In this document: one piece after another, positions 6,828-13,331 of the stretch
Layout of the letters: the number at the start of each line of letters is the position of its first letter
How positions within the stretch are numbered: the first letter of the stretch is position 1
Origin: Alphaproteobacteria bacterium
GTDB taxonomy: Bacteria > Pseudomonadota > Alphaproteobacteria > Sphingomonadales > Rhodothalassiaceae
Length of the DNA: 15,367 bases
Direction: 5' to 3'
Assembly: GCA_003695555.1 (NCBI GenBank)
Contig: RFIU01000197.1
Span: forward strand, 1-15,367
Program-made: the position numbers and the translations under genes
The notes under the pieces: model-generated
Databases searched by the model: none
Told to the model about the DNA's origin: nothing
Seen by the model: only the letters and a program-made list of their open reading frames with translations

Positions 6828-8291
6828 TCAGCGACGGCGGCCACCCCAGGGCGGCGCAACGAGACGCCGGCGCCCGTCGGGGGTTCTCGGGGTACCGGGC
6901 TCGTCGAGATCCAACCGGTCCCACAGCTTGCAGGTCACCGGCTTGTGCTTTTGATCCAGCGCCTCGCAATAATTGGTGTATTCGCAAAGCCGGACTTCCC
7001 GACCATGTCCGGTTCGGACCTTTTCGAACCAGTCCGGATCGGCGAGGGACTGGCGGGCAAGCGCGACGATATCAGCATCTCCTTCACGCAGGATGCGCTC
7101 CGCCTGTGCGAAGCCGTGGATGCCGCCGGCGACGACGATCGGGGTCGCATGTCCCGCAGCGCGCACGGCACGACGGATCGTGCGTGCCGAAGGCACATTG
7201 CGCTCGAACGGACCGCGGGCGTCCGAGATATACTGAGGCATGCACTCGTAACCGCTGGGCCCCGTATAGGGATAGGCCGCCTCGCCGACCCTGGGGCGGG
7301 CCGCATCCTCGAAGCGGCCGCCGCGTGAAAGCGAGATGAAGTCGATACCGGCAGTGGCCAGACGACTGGCAAACCAGGATGTTTCGGCCAGCCCCGACCC
7401 ACCCTCGACGCAATCCTCGGTAAGCATCCGGCAGCCGACCGCAAAGTCGGCACCGACCGCCCCGCGCACCGCTTCAAAGACTTCGATCGGCAGGCGGATA
7501 CGATTCTCCATCGCGCCACCATAGCCATCCTCACGGGTGTTCAATGCCGAGAGAAAGGAAGCCATCGTATAGGCATGGGCATAATGCAGTTCGACGCCAT
7601 CGAAACCGGCCTTTTCGGCTCGGCACGCGGCAGCTGCGAAAAGATCGGGCAGCACCTTCGGCAGCTCCGCGATGTGAGGCAGATGGGTGTCCGTGACCCG
7701 CTCGCGATAACCCATCGTCAGATCTTCATATTCCCGCGCACTCAGCACGTCGCACCAGCGACTTTCCGGCAGTTCGGCAAGCAAGGCGCGAACCCTCTCT
7801 TCCGGTGCATCGTCATCCAGCCCGAGAGCCCGGCGATGTTCCTTGGTGATACGCAGGAAACGGGTAAAGAACTTCCCCGGCTCTGGGCGGCGGCGGATGG
7901 CAAGAAAGTCGATCAGCTGAATGAAGACTCGGGTGTGACCGCTGCTGGCGGTCCGGACCCGCTCGACCAGCTGTGTCAATCCATCAATGAAGCGGTCATC
8001 GCCAATACGCAGCAGCGGGCCGGAGGGAATGTCGCGTATGCCTGTCGCCTCGACGACGATGGCGCCGGGCCGGCCCTGCGCGAAACGTTCATACCAGGCG
8101 AGCACCTGCGGCGTCACGAAGCCTTCTTCGCTCGCCCGCCAGGGAACCATCGCTGGCACCCATGTGCGCTGTTCCAGCTCGCAAGGACCGACCTTGATTG
8201 GCGAAAAGAGACGCGAACGGGCAGCTTCCACGGCGCTCGGCCAGCGACCGGGATCGGGTTTCCAGCGGATCCGTTCCTGTGGCCGCCACAT
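6828..8291 (-). CDS. Old Yellow Enzyme family NADH:flavin oxidoreductase (long, atypical)
   Basis: This predicted FMN-dependent TIM-barrel oxidoreductase probably reduces an activated alkene, enoyl thioester or similar substrate using NAD(P)H; the true substrate cannot be read from sequence. The family motif is GFDGVELHYAHAYTMASFLS with His236 and His239 as the substrate-binding pair, then NTREDGYGGAMENR near 251-264. The FMN phosphate region is VVAGGIHGFAQAE (387-398), followed by DIVALARQSLADPDW. A stretch at about 130-210, rich in charged residues, is longer than in canonical OYEs. The C-terminal part has Cys436, Cys442 and Cys454 (CEYTNYC, then VTCKLWDR) where 2,4-dienoyl-CoA-reductase-like enzymes carry a four-Cys iron-sulfur motif; only three are present, in another spacing. 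The protein ends soon after, without the second flavin/NAD domain of those enzymes. The ATG at 8291 has AGGAG 12 bases upstream. It lies 143 bases upstream of lexA, whose promoter is separate. Confidence 0.88.
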   Translation of the reverse strand: MWRPQERIRWKPDPGRWPSAVEAARSRLFSPIKVGPCELEQRTWVPAMVPWRASEEGFVTPQVLAWYERFAQGRPGAIVVEATGIRDIPSGPLLRIGDDRFIDGLTQLVERVRTASSGHTRVFIQLIDFLAIRRRPEPGKFFTRFLRITKEHRRALGLDDDAPEERVRALLAELPESRWCDVLSAREYEDLTMGYRERVTDTHLPHIAELPKVLPDLFAAAACRAEKAGFDGVELHYAHAYTMASFLSALNTREDGYGGAMENRIRLPIEVFEAVRGAVGADFAVGCRMLTEDCVEGGSGLAETSWFASRLATAGIDFISLSRGGRFEDAARPRVGEAAYPYTGPSGYECMPQYISDARGPFERNVPSARTIRRAVRAAGHATPIVVAGGIHGFAQAERILREGDADIVALARQSLADPDWFEKVRTGHGREVRLCEYTNYCEALDQKHKPVTCKLWDRLDLDEPGTPRTPDGRRRLVAPPWGGRRR

Positions 8292-8409
8292 CGTCCTGAA
8301 GTCTCCTGGTCGTCGGCGCCCTTACTCGATCCCACCGCATGCGTCATCGTTCAAAAGGCTGAGGCTCGTCTCCGGCGCTCCTTTCCGGCGATCGAGGAGC
8401 AATACTTCA

Positions 8410-8438
8410 ATCCTAAAATTTTTACCACGCATGCACAA
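8410..8438 (-). promoter_or_regulatory. Candidate promoter for the flavin oxidoreductase
   Basis: Read leftward, TTGTGC (8438-8433) is followed after 17 bases by TAGGAT (8415-8410), in the only AT-rich patch of the gap. Start is expected near 8403, leaving about 110 bases of leader before the ATG at 8291. Confidence 0.42.
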
Positions 8439-8518
8439 GCCCATGGTGCTCCGGCATGCCATGAGGGATCGGCAGACCACGCCATGTCGCGATGGATATC
8501 CAGCTGGTGAGCGAACGG

Positions 8519-8547
8519 ATGCCATGGCCGGACACCAAGCATGGCAT
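8519..8547. repeat. Perfect 8-base inverted repeat
   Basis: ATGCCATG (8519-8526) and CATGGCAT (8540-8547) are exact inverted copies separated by 13 bases. ATGCCATG also occurs at 8456-8463, 63 bases to the left. The arrangement could be a hairpin or a dimer-binding operator lying upstream of the flavin oxidoreductase promoter. Confidence 0.6.
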
Positions 8548-8577
8548 TGACCGGCGGGCCGGCGACACACAGAGGTG

Positions 8578-8589
8578 CTGCTCGAGCAG
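8578..8589. repeat. Perfect 12-base palindrome CTGCTCGAGCAG
   Basis: The sequence is self-complementary over 12 bases and does not extend further. It lies 53 bases past the mrcA stop on the leftward transcript. It may be an operator, or chance in GC-rich DNA. Confidence 0.5.
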
Positions 8590-8641
8590 TCGCCGATGCT
8601 TCTCCCAACAACGAACGACAGCGAGCAAGCAAAAGCGCCCT

Positions 8642-11176
8642 TCAATAGAGACCGCCGGTACCCTTTTTGATCTTCTGGTCGCCCATCGCAACCGCCCCGC
8701 CGATGACGCTGCGCCGGCCCGGCTTCGGTTCGGTGCCGGGCAGGAATGCCTCTAGGATCGCCTTATCATCGGCGGGATCCGCGATCAGACCGGATTCGGG
8801 ATCGACCCGGACAAGGCGGATGCCGGGCGGAATGCGGAACGGAACCGGCGGTGACCCCTTGAGGGCGGCCGCCATAAAGCGCTTGAAGATCGGTACCGCC
8901 GTGGATGCGCCCTGCTCACCCGGCCCGAGGCCGCGGGGACGATCAAAGCCGACGAAGACGCCGACTACCAGATCCGGAGAAAAGCCGACGAACCATGTAT
9001 CCACCGCGTCATTGCTGGTTCCGGTCTTGCCGGCGAGCGGCCATGGCAGGGAGCGAATCGCCCGCCCCGTTCCATGTTCGACGACGCCTTCCAGCATGTG
9101 AACGACCTGATAGGCGATCCTGGGATCCAGGATCTGCGGCCGATCATCCGGAATCCGAGGCGGGACGAGCGATGAGCTCCATGCCGGAGCATCGCAGCCC
9201 GGACAGGGTCGCGCGTCGTGCCGGTAGATGGTCCGGCCGCGACGATCCTGAATGCGGTCGATCAGGGAAGGCGCAATCTTTCGACCGCCATTGACCAGCA
9301 TTGCATAGGCGGTGGTGAGCTGCAGGGGCGTCACTTCACCCGCTCCCAGGGCCTGCGCGAGTGTCGGCTCCATGCCATTGTCGAGCCCGAAACGCCGCGC
9401 CATGTCGATCACCCGCTTCATGCCGATGTACTGGGCGATCCGCACGGTCATCAGATTTCGCGACAGTTCCAGCCCGCGACGCAGGGTCGAAGGCCCGTAA
9501 TACTTTCCGGAATAATTGCGCGGCTTCCATTTGCCCTGCCCGTCGCCCTGGTCGATGACGAAGGGTGCATCGAGCACCAGCGACGAAGGGGTGAAACCGG
9601 CCTCGAGCGCGGCCGCATAGACGAAGGGCTTGAAGGCGGAACCCGCTTGGCGCATCGCCTGGGTCGCCCGGTTGAACTGGGAACGGGCAAAGGAAAAGCC
9701 GCCCACCAGCGCCAGCACGCGCCCGGTATGCGGGTCGAGCGCTACCAGCGCCCCCTCGATCTCGGGGACCTGCTCAAGCGCAAAATTCGGCACTTCGCCG
9801 ACCGCTTCGCCGTCCTCTCGAAAGAAGCTCGACAGATGCACGCGCGGCCCCTTTGATGACGGCGAAACGGCAATCACATCGCCGACATTGAGGACGTCGA
9901 GCGGACCTTTCGGCGGCGGACCGACCCGCTCGCCCAGCCGCCAGCGGCGGGCCCAGCGCATCGTCTCGAACGGCACGAAGCCATAGGAACCGTCCTGGAA
10001 GCCGATCACGGCCCCATCGGCGCGCAAAGAAAGGACGATCGCCTTCCGCCAGTCGTCAACGCCGAGTTCGACCGGCACTTTCGCCAGCCTGCCGGCCCAG
10101 TCCCCTTCGATCGAACGGCGGGCGAGCGGCCCTCGCCAGCCGTGGCGACGGTCATAGGCGATCAGCCCAGCGCGCAGCACCCGTTCGGCAATCGTCTCGA
10201 GCTTCGGTTCCAGCGCCGTGCGTACCGACAGGCCGCCGTCATAAAGCTGCTTCTCTCCGAAGCGGGCCAACAGGCGGCGGCGGACCTCTTCTTCATAATA
10301 ATCGGCCCGGAAGGTATGGATCGGCCGCGTCCGGTGCGGTACCAGCGGTTCGGCACGCGCCCTTTCGTAACCGTCCCGATCGAGATAGCCGTTTTCGAAC
10401 ATCCGCCAGAGTACCCAGTTGCGACGCGCCAGCGCCCGCTCGTGGTGACGGACCGGGTGATAATGATTGGGCGCCTTGGGCAAGGCGGCGAGAAATGCCA
10501 TTTCGGAAAGCGTCAGCTCGTCGAGCGCCTTGTCGAAATAGTTCAGCGCCGCGGCCGCCACTCCGTAGGAGCCTTCGCCCAGATAGATCTCATTGAGATA
10601 GAGTTCGAGTATCTGATCCTTGGTGAAGGCCCGCTCGATCCGGAGCGCCAGGATCGCTTCCTTGATCTTGCGTTCGAGCGACACCTCGCTCGTCAGCAGA
10701 AAGTTCTTCGCCACCTGCTGTGTGATCGTTGAGGCGCCCATCAACCGACGGCCGGTCAGCAGATTGCGGACATTGAGCAGGCTGGCGCGGGCAATGCCGG
10801 TCAGGTCCAGGCCGCCATGCTTGTAGAAATTCTTGTCCTCGGCCGAAATGAAGGCACGGATCAGCGGCTTCGGCATCGCCTCGATCGGGACGAACAGGCG
10901 CTTCTGGCGGGCATATTCGGTCAACAGTGATCCGTCGGCGGCATGCACCCGGGTGACCACCGGCGGCTCGTAATGGGCAAGCTGGCGATAGTCCGGCAGA
11001 TCCCGTCCATAGACGAGAAAGACCAGCGCCAGACCGACTGCGGCCAGCAGCGGCAGGAGGGCGAGCGAAAGACCACCAACCCACAGCGCCAGACGCATCC
11101 GACGAGATCGCCGGGGGCGCCCCGTCGCAGCGGATTCATCGCCGCTGGTGGTCTGATTCTTCTCTTCCAGGTCCAA
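8642..11176 (-). CDS. mrcA: Bifunctional penicillin-binding protein 1A
   Basis: This inner-membrane class A PBP polymerises glycan strands and cross-links stem peptides. Numbering follows a TTG start at 11176 (844 residues). A charged cytoplasmic segment is followed by a membrane anchor at about 28-56. The transglycosylase domain has catalytic Glu113 (SAEDKNFYKHGG), then GASTITQQVAKNFLL and RAFTKDQILELYLNEIYLG. An OB-like domain spans about 370-450. The transpeptidase domain has Ser513 in SAFK, SRN at 572-574 and KTGT at 717-720. A small CPGC insert near 658-661 is common in alphaproteobacterial PBP1A. I prefer TTG 11176 because GAGGA stands nine bases upstream and a candidate promoter starts near 11233; alternatives are TTG 11230 and ATG 11098. 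It follows the amidase gene on the same strand. The identity is secure, the start is not. Confidence 0.95.
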   Translation of the reverse strand: MDLEEKNQTTSGDESAATGRPRRSRRMRLALWVGGLSLALLPLLAAVGLALVFLVYGRDLPDYRQLAHYEPPVVTRVHAADGSLLTEYARQKRLFVPIEAMPKPLIRAFISAEDKNFYKHGGLDLTGIARASLLNVRNLLTGRRLMGASTITQQVAKNFLLTSEVSLERKIKEAILALRIERAFTKDQILELYLNEIYLGEGSYGVAAAALNYFDKALDELTLSEMAFLAALPKAPNHYHPVRHHERALARRNWVLWRMFENGYLDRDGYERARAEPLVPHRTRPIHTFRADYYEEEVRRRLLARFGEKQLYDGGLSVRTALEPKLETIAERVLRAGLIAYDRRHGWRGPLARRSIEGDWAGRLAKVPVELGVDDWRKAIVLSLRADGAVIGFQDGSYGFVPFETMRWARRWRLGERVGPPPKGPLDVLNVGDVIAVSPSSKGPRVHLSSFFREDGEAVGEVPNFALEQVPEIEGALVALDPHTGRVLALVGGFSFARSQFNRATQAMRQAGSAFKPFVYAAALEAGFTPSSLVLDAPFVIDQGDGQGKWKPRNYSGKYYGPSTLRRGLELSRNLMTVRIAQYIGMKRVIDMARRFGLDNGMEPTLAQALGAGEVTPLQLTTAYAMLVNGGRKIAPSLIDRIQDRRGRTIYRHDARPCPGCDAPAWSSSLVPPRIPDDRPQILDPRIAYQVVHMLEGVVEHGTGRAIRSLPWPLAGKTGTSNDAVDTWFVGFSPDLVVGVFVGFDRPRGLGPGEQGASTAVPIFKRFMAAALKGSPPVPFRIPPGIRLVRVDPESGLIADPADDKAILEAFLPGTEPKPGRRSVIGGAVAMGDQKIKKGTGGLY

Positions 11177-11239
11177 GACCGACGTTCCTCGATTTTCCCA
11201 TCGTACCGGCGGGCGAGCGGAAAGCGCCAAGCCACCCGA

Positions 11240-11268
11240 TATCTAGGCGTTCATTATGGCGGCGTTAA
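11240..11268 (-). promoter_or_regulatory. mrcA: Candidate promoter for mrcA
   Basis: Read leftward, TTAACG (11268-11263) is followed after 17 bases by TAGATA (11245-11240), with start expected near 11233. A start there would leave no ribosome site for the TTG at 11230, which favours translation from 11176. The -35 match is weak, and read-through from the amidase gene is also likely. Confidence 0.33.
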
Positions 11269-11311
11269 GACAGGACCGGCTTAGCCCCCCATCGCACCCC
11301 TTGCGGTTCGT

Positions 11312-12625
11312 TCAGGACCCGCTTGCTGCCCGAAGCTCGGAAAAGTAACGATCTATGCCCGCGAGCAGCCCTTCCGCAATCCGCCGGCGTCCCGCCTTCG
11401 AGCCCATCATCGCCGCATCCTGCCGGTTCGAGAGATAGCCCATTTCGACCAGCACGGATGGAACATCGGGGGCCTTGAGAACGACGAAACCCGCAAAGCG
11501 ATGCGCATTGCGCCGTACCCGGATCCGCTTCCTCAGCTCAGGCACCAGAAGATTGGCGAAATGCGATGCCCGGTTCATCGCCTCGCGCTGGGCGAGCGAG
11601 ATGAGAATGTCCGCGACCTCCGGCGCCTCTCGGCCAAGGTCGAGACCCGCCAGCACGTCCGCCTTGTTCTCGCGCGCGGCCAGCGCTGCCGCCTCGCGGT
11701 CGGACGCGGTTTCCGACAATGTATAGACGGTCGCCCCCCTCACCCGGCGGTTCTTCAGCGAGTCGGCATGCAAGGACACGAACAGGTCGGCACCGCCGGC
11801 ACGCGCAATGGCAATGCGACGGCGCAGAGGCAGAAAGACGTCGCGCTCACGGGTCAGGCGGGCGCGATAGCGTCCGCTCGCCTGTATCACCCGGCGTGCC
11901 TCTCGCGCCACTGCCAGGGTGATATATTTCTCCGGGGTGCCGAGCGCCCCGGGCGCCCCCGGATCCATACCGCCATGACCGGGATCCAGATAGATCAGCG
12001 GGCGCGCAGGGATCTTGGGTCGCGCCTTCGGCCTAGCCGGAAGCTCCTGTGCTGGTGACGGCCGCGTGCCATTCGCCCCGTTCACCTCCACCAGGGGCTT
12101 GCGCGTGACTTGATAATCCGCCGGCGCGACCGGCCTCAGATCGAAGACCAACCGCCAGTTGCCGGTACCGCGCGGCGGCAGATCGAAGCGCCGCGAAAGG
12201 CGCACCGGACGCGTTAGATCAAGGACGATACGCGATACCCCCGGCCTGAAGAGGCCGAAGCGCAGAGCGCCCACCACCCCGCGTCCGGGCGCATGCCCCT
12301 TCGCAGCAACGGCGAAGCGGACCTCCGGCAGATCGATCACCATCCGATAGGGATCAGCAAGAAACAGGATCTTCACATCGAGTCTTCGGTCGGCATCGAT
12401 GACCAGACGAGTGAAGCCGGGGTTTTCCCCGACGCGCAGACCGCGCACTTCGGGCGTGGCGGCGGTGTGCCCCTCATACGCCGGAAAGAGTGCGGCGAGA
12501 CTGAATGTCAGGATCACCATCAGCCGGGAAAGAAGGGGAAAGCGGATGACTTTTCCGCCGTCTCGCAGCCTGCGACACGAACGGATGCATGGATGGCTTT
12601 TCCTCTTCCCGCCTGCTTTCCTCAT
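11312..12625 (-). CDS. amiC: N-acetylmuramoyl-L-alanine amidase, AmiC type with AMIN domain
   Basis: This periplasmic zinc amidase cleaves the bond between N-acetylmuramic acid and L-alanine during daughter-cell separation. Numbering follows the ATG at 12625 (437 residues). A basic N-terminus precedes a hydrophobic segment at about 30-50 (LLSRLMVILTFSLAALFPAY), a likely export signal. The AMIN domain covers about 58-165 and targets peptidoglycan, and a proline-rich linker follows. Amidase_3 shows zinc ligands His217 (DPGHGG), Glu232 (TPEKYITLA) and His286 (SLHADS), and catalytic Glu394 (LVEMGYLSN). A segment at about 333-360 (REAPEVADILISLAQRE) matches the regulatory helix that blocks the active site until an EnvC-like activator binds. 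The start is uncertain: the long arginine-rich n-region is unusual, no clear ribosome site precedes 12625, and ATG 12520 would leave a minimal signal. It precedes mrcA and is divergent from rne. Confidence 0.93.
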   Translation of the reverse strand: MRKAGGKRKSHPCIRSCRRLRDGGKVIRFPLLSRLMVILTFSLAALFPAYEGHTAATPEVRGLRVGENPGFTRLVIDADRRLDVKILFLADPYRMVIDLPEVRFAVAAKGHAPGRGVVGALRFGLFRPGVSRIVLDLTRPVRLSRRFDLPPRGTGNWRLVFDLRPVAPADYQVTRKPLVEVNGANGTRPSPAQELPARPKARPKIPARPLIYLDPGHGGMDPGAPGALGTPEKYITLAVAREARRVIQASGRYRARLTRERDVFLPLRRRIAIARAGGADLFVSLHADSLKNRRVRGATVYTLSETASDREAAALAARENKADVLAGLDLGREAPEVADILISLAQREAMNRASHFANLLVPELRKRIRVRRNAHRFAGFVVLKAPDVPSVLVEMGYLSNRQDAAMMGSKAGRRRIAEGLLAGIDRYFSELRAASGS

Positions 12626-12760
12626 GCTCACATAAATGTCGCAAGCGCCGAGCGATCGCAAGAGTCCCGCGCATCACGCGCCTGCCCCGTGCCCACCGGC
12701 CCTGCCTGCGAAGGCGTTTCAAGGCGCCAAATTTCGCGCAATATTTCATTCATTGAGAGA

Positions 12761-12789
12761 TTGTCTTTTCAGACTGCGATCACTAGATT
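12761..12789 (+). promoter_or_regulatory. rne: Candidate promoter for rne
   Basis: TTGTCT (12761-12766) and TAGATT (12784-12789) are separated by 17 bases within the most AT-rich patch of the gap. The start would be near 12797, implying a leader of about 535 bases. Spacing and -10 form resemble the candidate purB, mrcA and oxidoreductase promoters in this window. Confidence 0.45.
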
Positions 12790-12868
12790 GCAGGTCAGAC
12801 CCGCTTCGGCCGTGCGTCGGCGGGAAACGGCGACAGGCGTCGCGGACGCTCCTGCCCTTCGTTCGCAG

Positions 12869-12903
12869 GAACGATCGGATCGTCGCCCGATCCGGGATCG
12901 TTC
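12869..12903 (+). ncRNA. Long hairpin in the rne leader
   Basis: GAACGATC (12869-12876) pairs with GATCGTTC (12896-12903) and GGATCG (12877-12882) with CGATCC (12888-12893). This makes 14 base pairs with a two-base bulge (GG) and a five-base loop (TCGCC). No U-tract follows, so it is not an intrinsic terminator. In the rne 5' leader it is a plausible regulatory or RNase E-contact element; that role is inferred. Confidence 0.5.
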
Positions 12904-13279
12904 GACCTTGTGTCGCAGCCCCCCAGGATCGGCGCTTTGCATTCCGGCCGACGGCCAACGCCTGAGCATTCGTTTCGCGCCAGCGGCCATTGTCGTGCGA
13001 ACCGGTTCGTGAATCGTTTCGACCGTGGATGGCGGGTCTGAAGAAAAGAGACGACAGAATTCGTGAACACACCGGAAATCCTGATGCCCCGTGAATTCTT
13101 CCGCCTGCACGATGCCGACGCTCGCGTCCCCTTTCGTGCAGGTCGGATCGCGCGCCGAAAGTGGACCCCGAAGGTTGCGATCGGACTCGCCAGCCTCACG
13201 GAATCCCGTCACGGCATTTCCGGCCCCAGCCATCCGGCCGTTTCGGCCACCCGATCATCATGCCTGCCGTTCGGCGCGC

Positions 13280-13296
13280 CCGGAAACCGATTCCGG
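13280..13296 (+). ncRNA. Hairpin just upstream of the rne ribosome site
   Basis: CCGGAA (13280-13285) pairs perfectly with TTCCGG (13291-13296) around a five-base loop (ACCGA). It ends 21 bases before the rne Shine-Dalgarno AGGAG (13318-13322). Its closeness to the ribosome site makes it a candidate for translation or stability control. Confidence 0.45.
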
Positions 13297-13331
13297 ACGT
13301 CGGCGCCGCTCGGCACGAGGAGTAAGAATCC

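Larger units (their letters stand above)
8292..8641. other. Intergenic region upstream of the flavin oxidoreductase, no gene seen
   Basis: These 350 bases follow the mrcA stop and precede the oxidoreductase. Open frames here start only with TTG or are tails of frames antisense to real genes, and none shows a recognisable family. The visible content is an AT-rich candidate promoter near 8410-8438, several CCATG/GCATGC-type palindromes at 8429-8463 and 8519-8547, and a perfect palindrome at 8578-8589. There is no U-tract hairpin to end mrcA. Confidence 0.55.
12626..13331. other. amiC/rne divergent intergenic region, mostly the rne leader
   Basis: This 706-base stretch has no gene that I can support. 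Its left part (about 12626-12760) should contain the amiC promoter, which I could not locate convincingly. An AT-rich patch at about 12725-12790 holds the candidate rne promoter. From about 12797 to 13331 lies an apparent rne leader with hairpins at 12837-12849, 12869-12903, 12946-12956, 12998-13009, 13236-13248 and 13280-13296. A GTG-initiated frame from 13063 runs into rne out of frame and shows no family features. Confidence 0.55.

Noticed and set aside
8351..8645. Minus-strand frames of about 90-107 codons in the mrcA/oxidoreductase gap
   Set aside because: They begin at TTG codons without ribosome sites, overlap each other in different frames and show no recognisable motif or membrane segment.
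12626..12660. A leftward promoter TTGCGA-N17-CATTTA for amiC
   Set aside because: The -10 is poor and the start would fall almost on the ATG at 12625, requiring a leaderless message; the evidence is too weak to annotate.
13005..13019. A second SOS-like box, GTTC-N7-GTTT, in the rne leader
   Set aside because: One essential half-site base mismatches and it lies about 200 bases downstream of the candidate start, so LexA control is unlikely.
12746..13233. Overlapping minus-strand frames of 108-154 codons in the rne leader
   Set aside because: Three frames overlap with no family match or ribosome site, and the region is better explained as leader RNA.
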